From contig NZ_FXUY01000001.1 in the NCBI RefSeq assembly GCF_900182985.1, positions 2,976,001 through 3,040,000 of the forward strand: 64,000 bases of DNA. The letters run 5' to 3'. Source of the DNA: Pseudomonas helmanticensis. GTDB lineage: Bacteria; Pseudomonadota; Gammaproteobacteria; Pseudomonadales; Pseudomonadaceae. Positions 60,529 through 64,000 of the stretch are shown here, piece after piece. The translations under genes were made by a program, and so were the position numbers. The notes under the pieces were generated by a model that saw nothing but the letters and a program-made list of their open reading frames with translations, searched no databases and was not told where the DNA came from. Position 1 is the stretch's first letter, and each line of letters starts with the position of its first letter.

Positions 60529-60615
60529 GGCCCTATCGCGAGCAGGCTCACTCCTACAGTGGATTTGTGTGCACCACAGATCAATTGTAGGAGTGAGCCT
60601 GCTCGCGATAGGGCC
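60529..60615. repeat. REP inverted pair between mexL and rsmJ
   Basis: Two 30-base arms, 60529-60558 and 60586-60615, exact complements (GGCCCTATCGCGAGCAGGCT plus CACTCCTACA) with a 27-base loop. The tail CTCCTACA resembles that of the GATCGCAGCC type, so it looks like a mixed REP type. Lies between convergent genes. Confidence 0.92.
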
Positions 60616-60624
60616 GACTCGGTT

Positions 60625-61407
60625 TTAAGGCTTGAGTGCTTTCTTCGGATAAATGTCATACCGGCTCGATTTGCCATCCAGCGCATGACTCGGCTTCGGC
60701 CCCGCAATGCACGGTGCTTTGCGCGGGCGTTTGACCACCACCCGGTGCGTCGCCAACGCCAACGCGGCTTCGAGCAACGCCGGCGCATCCGGATCATCGC
60801 CGACCAACGGCCGGAACAGACGCATCTCCTTCTTCACCAGCGCGGTCTTCTCACGATGGGGAAACATCGGATCGAGATAGATCACCTGCGGTGCCTCGCC
60901 TTCCCAGTTCTGCATGACCTCGATGGAGTTGCCCTTGAGCAACTTCATCCGCGCCACGATCGGCGCCACCTCGAAATCCTCCGCACCACGTGCCAGACCA
61001 TCCTCCAGCAGCGCGCCGATCAGTGGCTGACGCTCGATCAGGCTCATCTCGCAACCAAGACTGGCCAGCACAAACGCATCCTTGCCCAGCCCCGCCGTCG
61101 CATCCAGCACCCGTGGACGCACACCTTGCGCGACGCCGACAGCTTTGGCGATCATCTGCCCGCTGCCACCGCCGTATAAACGTCGATGTGCCGCGCCACC
61201 TTCAACGAAGTCGACGCGCACCGGCCCCGGCGCTTCCGGGCCGAGTTGTTGCAGCTGCAAACCCTGCTCGCCGACCTGCAAGGCAAACTCGCCGTCTGCC
61301 ACTGCCAGCGGCAGACCTAGACGCTCGGCCCACTGCGCAGCTTGCGCTTCATACGTCGCGCCGAGGGCTTCGACATGGATGCGGCAGGCCGCGGGTTGCT
61401 CAATCAT
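60625..61407 (-). CDS. rsmJ: 16S rRNA (guanine(1516)-N(2))-methyltransferase RsmJ
   Basis: A 260-residue SAM methyltransferase acting on G1516 of 16S rRNA. I start at 61407 ([20 protein letters not shown]), the usual N-terminus; an ATG 17 codons upstream gives a non-homologous extension. The SAM loop is [12 protein letters not shown] at 101-112 and the catalytic motif DPMFPHR at 179-185. [18 protein letters not shown] is family-specific. Convergent with mexL, with a REP pair between. Confidence 0.94.
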   Translation of the reverse strand: MIEQPAACRIHVEALGATYEAQAAQWAERLGLPLAVADGEFALQVGEQGLQLQQLGPEAPGPVRVDFVEGGAAHRRLYGGGSGQMIAKAVGVAQGVRPRVLDATAGLGKDAFVLASLGCEMSLIERQPLIGALLEDGLARGAEDFEVAPIVARMKLLKGNSIEVMQNWEGEAPQVIYLDPMFPHREKTALVKKEMRLFRPLVGDDPDAPALLEAALALATHRVVVKRPRKAPCIAGPKPSHALDGKSSRYDIYPKKALKP

Positions 61408-61499
61408 GGAAAACACGCTCAAAAATTCAAGGAGCGGCAAAAACCGCCGATAACTCATTCAACGCACATTTTGCCAGAGCTGAGCGTCAACCGAAAAAA

Positions 61500-62120
61500 A
61501 TGTCAGGCATTCTTCCCACATCGATTGGCTACATCTCGCCCCATGGCGACTTCAGCCGTCAAAATACTCAAGCACTGAGCGGCGTCAGCCATCTGTGGCA
61601 AGATTTCTTTGCCCAGGCGCTGGCTGAACAGTCGAGTGATGTGGTGCCGGCCTGCGGCACGTTTCCACCGGTTGACCTGAACAGCCCTGAAGAGCCGACC
61701 GTCGGCAGCGAACTGCACGCGCACATTGTCAGCCAGCGCGAATGCGATGTGGTCGACACCGAAGTGCGTCCGCCAGAGCCGCTGTTCCTGCCGATCGCCG
61801 AGTTCGAAACAGAGCTGCTCGACAAGCCGCTCCCACCGTTCCCGCCAGAAGAACTCAAGGCTCAGCAAACCCAACAGGATTTCGACAGCAGCTGGGTACG
61901 TCCGGTCGTGATCAACAATGGTCAACCGACACCAGAACCTGGCCCGGCGCCGCAGAAGAAGCCGTTGTACCTGCCGATTGCCGAGTTCGACCTCGACTTG
62001 ATGCAGAAACCTTTCCCGCCGTTCCCGCCGGAAGAAATCGTCGAGCAACAGAAGGCGCTGGACTTCGATAACGGCTGGGCACGCCCGATCGTTCTGCAGA
62101 ACCTGCGCCTCGCCGCTTAA
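61500..62120 (+). CDS. Proline-rich protein with two 46-residue repeats, function unknown
   Basis: A 206-residue protein from the ATG at 61500 (MSGILPTSIGYISPHGDFSR). Residues 94-139 and 155-200 are the same module: P-L-(F/Y)-LPIAEF, then acidic residues, K-P-(L/F)-PPFPPEE, a QQ-rich stretch, DF-D-(S/N)-(S/G)-W-(V/A)-RP-(V/I)-V. They are joined by a Pro/Gln linker (GQPTPEPGPAPQKK). No signal peptide or membrane segment; only two Cys. There is no convincing ribosome site, so the start could be later. It is divergent from rsmJ (92 bases) and its stop lies 3 bases from that of the extensin-like gene. I do not recognise the family. Confidence 0.72.
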   Translation: MSGILPTSIGYISPHGDFSRQNTQALSGVSHLWQDFFAQALAEQSSDVVPACGTFPPVDLNSPEEPTVGSELHAHIVSQRECDVVDTEVRPPEPLFLPIAEFETELLDKPLPPFPPEELKAQQTQQDFDSSWVRPVVINNGQPTPEPGPAPQKKPLYLPIAEFDLDLMQKPFPPFPPEEIVEQQKALDFDNGWARPIVLQNLRLAA

Positions 62121-62123
62121 ACC

Positions 62124-62816
62124 TCAGCGACAGACACTCCAACGCCCGACATCGACATGAAAATGATTGCGATGGGCGGCGTTGTAATCCGGACTCAAGA
62201 CCACACTGAACGCCTCGCAGGCGCCGTCACGCACCTGGCGCAGAAACGCTGCGTCCTGACTTTGCTTCGGCCAGTCCTTGAGCACGCTGACGGTGCGCCC
62301 GTCAGCCAGACGGAAACCAGCGATATCCAGCGCATCGGCGCTGGCGTGGCGGCTGAGCGCGCCATTTTCGCGGTTGTAGATATTGCGGCAGGCAAAGCTG
62401 CCGAGATGATCGAGGCGCACGACCTTCTCGCCGTAAACGGCTTGCGCGGCGGGTTGCAGGGTGTGGCGCTCGAACAGCGCGTAGGCCACCGCCAACGGGC
62501 AACTGGCGAGGAAACTGCTGCTCAGCACCACCTCGCCACCCTGTACGCGCAGTGCGCCGATCAGCGGACACTTGGCGTCGGGACTGTCGGATTGCCGCGT
62601 GACGCGCAATTCAGAGCTGCTCAATGCCTGGGCGCAGAGTTGCGGGTCACTGCGCAAACTCATGAGCTTGTAGCCGGTCAGCCAATTGGGCGCGGCCTTC
62701 ACGTCCAGTGGCGCCCATGGATTCCACTGCGGCGGGACCTCAAGCCAACCGCGCCAGACACTGAGCAACGCGCCGCCAACGATCAGCAACAGCAGCAACG
62801 CAATCCAGCGCCCCAT
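62124..62816 (-). CDS. Extensin-like C-terminal domain protein
   Basis: A 230-residue protein with an N-terminal membrane anchor (about 5-21) and the rest outside the cytoplasm. The C-terminal domain is the bacterial extensin-like fold, related to LAS/M15 zinc peptidases: SRHASADALDIAGFRLADG has H157 and D164, and HRNHFHVDVGRW has H218 and H220. Six cysteines in the mature part suggest disulfides. It may act on peptidoglycan cross-links, but no activity has been shown that I know of. It starts 2 bases after the lyase-family gene upstream. Confidence 0.85.
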   Translation of the reverse strand: MGRWIALLLLLIVGGALLSVWRGWLEVPPQWNPWAPLDVKAAPNWLTGYKLMSLRSDPQLCAQALSSSELRVTRQSDSPDAKCPLIGALRVQGGEVVLSSSFLASCPLAVAYALFERHTLQPAAQAVYGEKVVRLDHLGSFACRNIYNRENGALSRHASADALDIAGFRLADGRTVSVLKDWPKQSQDAAFLRQVRDGACEAFSVVLSPDYNAAHRNHFHVDVGRWSVCR

Positions 62817-62818
62817 GT

Positions 62819-63655
62819 TCAGCCTTTGAAAAACTGATTGGCCTTGGCGTACGGCATCGAGTGCGAGGTAAACCCGAACGTGCCGGACTGCTGAATTTCT
62901 TCAGCCGCGCGAAAGAACTCGCCGAACGCCGCCAGCGCCAGCGCCGAACCGGTGCTGACGCGGCGCACGCCCATTTCTTCGAGTTGCTGCACGGTCAGCT
63001 TCAAACCTCCGGACATCAACACATTGACCGGTTTCGGCGCCACCGCACGCACCACCGCCAGCACTTCTTCGGCGCTGCGCAAACCCGGCGCGTACAGCAC
63101 GTCGGCGCCCGCGTCGGCGAAAGCCTTCAAGCGGCGAATGGTGTCGTTGATATCAGGATTGCCGTGCAGATAGTTCTCCGCACGCGCGGTAAGCATGAAG
63201 GGAAACGGCAACGTGCGCACGGCGGCGACGGCGGCTTCGATGCGCGCCACGGCGTGTTCGAAACAATAGATCGGCGCGTCCGGCCGACCCGTGGCGTCTT
63301 CAATCGAGCCACCGACGGCGCCCGCCTCGGCTGCGCGCAGCAAGCTTTTCGCGGATTCGGTCGGGTCGTCGGCGAAACCGTTTTCCAGATCCACTGCCAC
63401 TGGCAAATCCGTTGCGGCGACAATCGCGCGGACATTGGCCAAGGTCTCTTCGAGACTCAACGCGCCATCGGCCTTGCCTTGGGAAAACGCATAACCGGCG
63501 CTGGTCGTTGCCAAGGCCTGATAGCCGAGACTGGCGAGCATCTTCGCCGAACCCGCATCCCACGGATTGGGAATGACGAAAATCCCCGGACGGTCATGCA
63601 GGGCTTTGAAGGCGTGGGCTCTAAGGACTTGTTCTTGAAGGGCTGCGGCGTCCAT
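62819..63655 (-). CDS. Isocitrate lyase/PEP mutase family protein
   Basis: A 278-residue (beta/alpha)8 barrel of the PEP mutase/isocitrate lyase superfamily. VIPNPWDAGSAKMLASLGYQ, AVDLENGFADDP (metal D89) and GGSIEDATGR (E119, D120) are the conserved loops. The KKCGH loop of true isocitrate lyase is absent, so it is more likely an oxaloacetate/methylisocitrate-type lyase or a phosphonate-related enzyme. It is probably in one transcript with the extensin-like gene. The substrate cannot be assigned. Confidence 0.85.
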   Translation of the reverse strand: MDAAALQEQVLRAHAFKALHDRPGIFVIPNPWDAGSAKMLASLGYQALATTSAGYAFSQGKADGALSLEETLANVRAIVAATDLPVAVDLENGFADDPTESAKSLLRAAEAGAVGGSIEDATGRPDAPIYCFEHAVARIEAAVAAVRTLPFPFMLTARAENYLHGNPDINDTIRRLKAFADAGADVLYAPGLRSAEEVLAVVRAVAPKPVNVLMSGGLKLTVQQLEEMGVRRVSTGSALALAAFGEFFRAAEEIQQSGTFGFTSHSMPYAKANQFFKG

Positions 63656-63687
63656 CGACAGGCTCCTGGGCAGGAAAAAAATCCGCT

Positions 63688-64000
63688 TCAGAGCAGGCCA
63701 AGTTGCTCCGCGGCGGGTTCTCTGTATAGCTCAGGCAGCGCCGGCAAGCCAGGCAAACGTTGCATCAGTTGTGCATGAAAACGTTGCGCCAGCTTCGCTG
63801 CCATGAGGTTGTCGGCGGTGTGCAGGAAGATGTACGGCGTGCGCCCCTCTTCAATCCACTCGGCGATTTTCGCCACCCATGGCACGAGGAACGTGTCGTT
63901 GGCTTCAAGCTCGGGATGGCCGATGAAACGCACCTGCGGGAACTGGGTGAACGCCGCCGGACGTGTCGGTACGCGGGGCTTTTTCGATTGCGCGTGGATC
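63688..64000 (-). CDS. DUF72 family protein, C-terminal part
   Basis: The gene continues past the right edge; 104 codons including the stop are visible. The segment IHAQSKKPRVPTRPAAFTQF and VRFIGHPELEANDTFL, then IAEWIEEGRTPYIFLHTADN and LMAAKLAQRFHAQL are typical of the C-terminus of DUF72 (YecE-like) TIM-barrel proteins. The function of the family is not established. It ends 32 bases before the PEP mutase-family gene. Confidence 0.85.
   Translation of the reverse strand, partial: IHAQSKKPRVPTRPAAFTQFPQVRFIGHPELEANDTFLVPWVAKIAEWIEEGRTPYIFLHTADNLMAAKLAQRFHAQLMQRLPGLPALPELYREPAAEQLGLL

Noticed and set aside
35761..60615. Treating every REP pair as a dedicated terminator
   Set aside because: The arms are dispersed repeats with long loops and usually lack U-runs; some lie in leaders (47746). 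A terminator role is only possible in some cases.
62819..63655. Glyoxylate-cycle isocitrate lyase
   Set aside because: It is too short and lacks the KKCGH catalytic loop.

Overview
This window is a stretch of Pseudomonas chromosome, most likely from the P. fluorescens group. The evidence is the gene order (surE-truD-ispF-fghA-frmA-gfnR; ispD-ftsB-eno-kdsA-pyrG; accA-dnaE-rnhB-lpxB-lpxA-fabZ-lpxD-skp-bamA-rseP-dxr-cdsA-uppS-frr-pyrH-tsf-rpsB; map-glnD-dapC; plsB...mexJK-mexL-rsmJ), the high GC content, and many intergenic REP-type inverted repeats typical of that group. It is almost entirely housekeeping sequence. I see no rRNA, tRNA, CRISPR array, insertion sequence, phage or integrase.

Layout. 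1-4577 (minus strand): end of pcm, surE, truD, ispF, then the glutathione-dependent formaldehyde pair fghA/frmA, with the divergent LysR gene gfnR at 4694-5590. 5686-31800 (minus strand): a nearly unbroken run covering isoprenoid synthesis (ispD, dxr, uppS), cell division (ftsB), glycolysis (eno), KDO and lipid A synthesis (kdsA, lpxA/B/D, fabZ), outer-membrane protein assembly (skp, bamA), site-2 protease (rseP), phospholipid and fatty-acid synthesis (cdsA, accA), nucleotides (pyrG, pyrH), DNA replication (dnaE, rnhB) and translation (tilS, frr, tsf, rpsB). 32174-43919 (mainly plus strand): map, glnD and a lysine/diaminopimelate cluster (dapC, ArsC-like protein, dapD, csdA, csdE). This cluster is interrupted by two tandem astacin-like metalloprotease genes and a Na+/H+ antiporter. 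44040-53422: tcdA, the GH17-GT2 beta-glucan synthase ndvB, dapE, rlmA, a small unknown, a cold-shock protein and plsB. 53520-64000: YbaY-like and DUF4197 envelope proteins, the MexJK-type RND pump with its TetR regulator mexL, rsmJ, a repeat-containing unknown, an extensin-like protein, a PEP mutase/isocitrate lyase family protein and a partial DUF72 gene.

The genes work together mainly in envelope construction: isoprenoid carrier, lipid A, KDO, phospholipid, BAM assembly and DAP for peptidoglycan. Many are coupled by overlapping stop/start codons. Hairpins and terminators divide the long minus-strand run into transcription units (rpsB/tsf, tsf/pyrH, rseP/bamA, rnhB/dnaE, dnaE/accA, fghA/ispF).

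I found no clear undescribed multi-gene system. The parts least explained by known biology are the two tandem intracellular-looking astacin-like proteases at 37303-38809, a double-domain YbaY-like protein at 53520-54206, and a proline-rich protein made of two 46-residue repeats at 61500-62120. Less usual regulatory architecture includes a terminator touching the ispF start codon and a terminator-like hairpin in the plsB leader. Comparisons with P. aeruginosa gene order are from memory and are marked as such.
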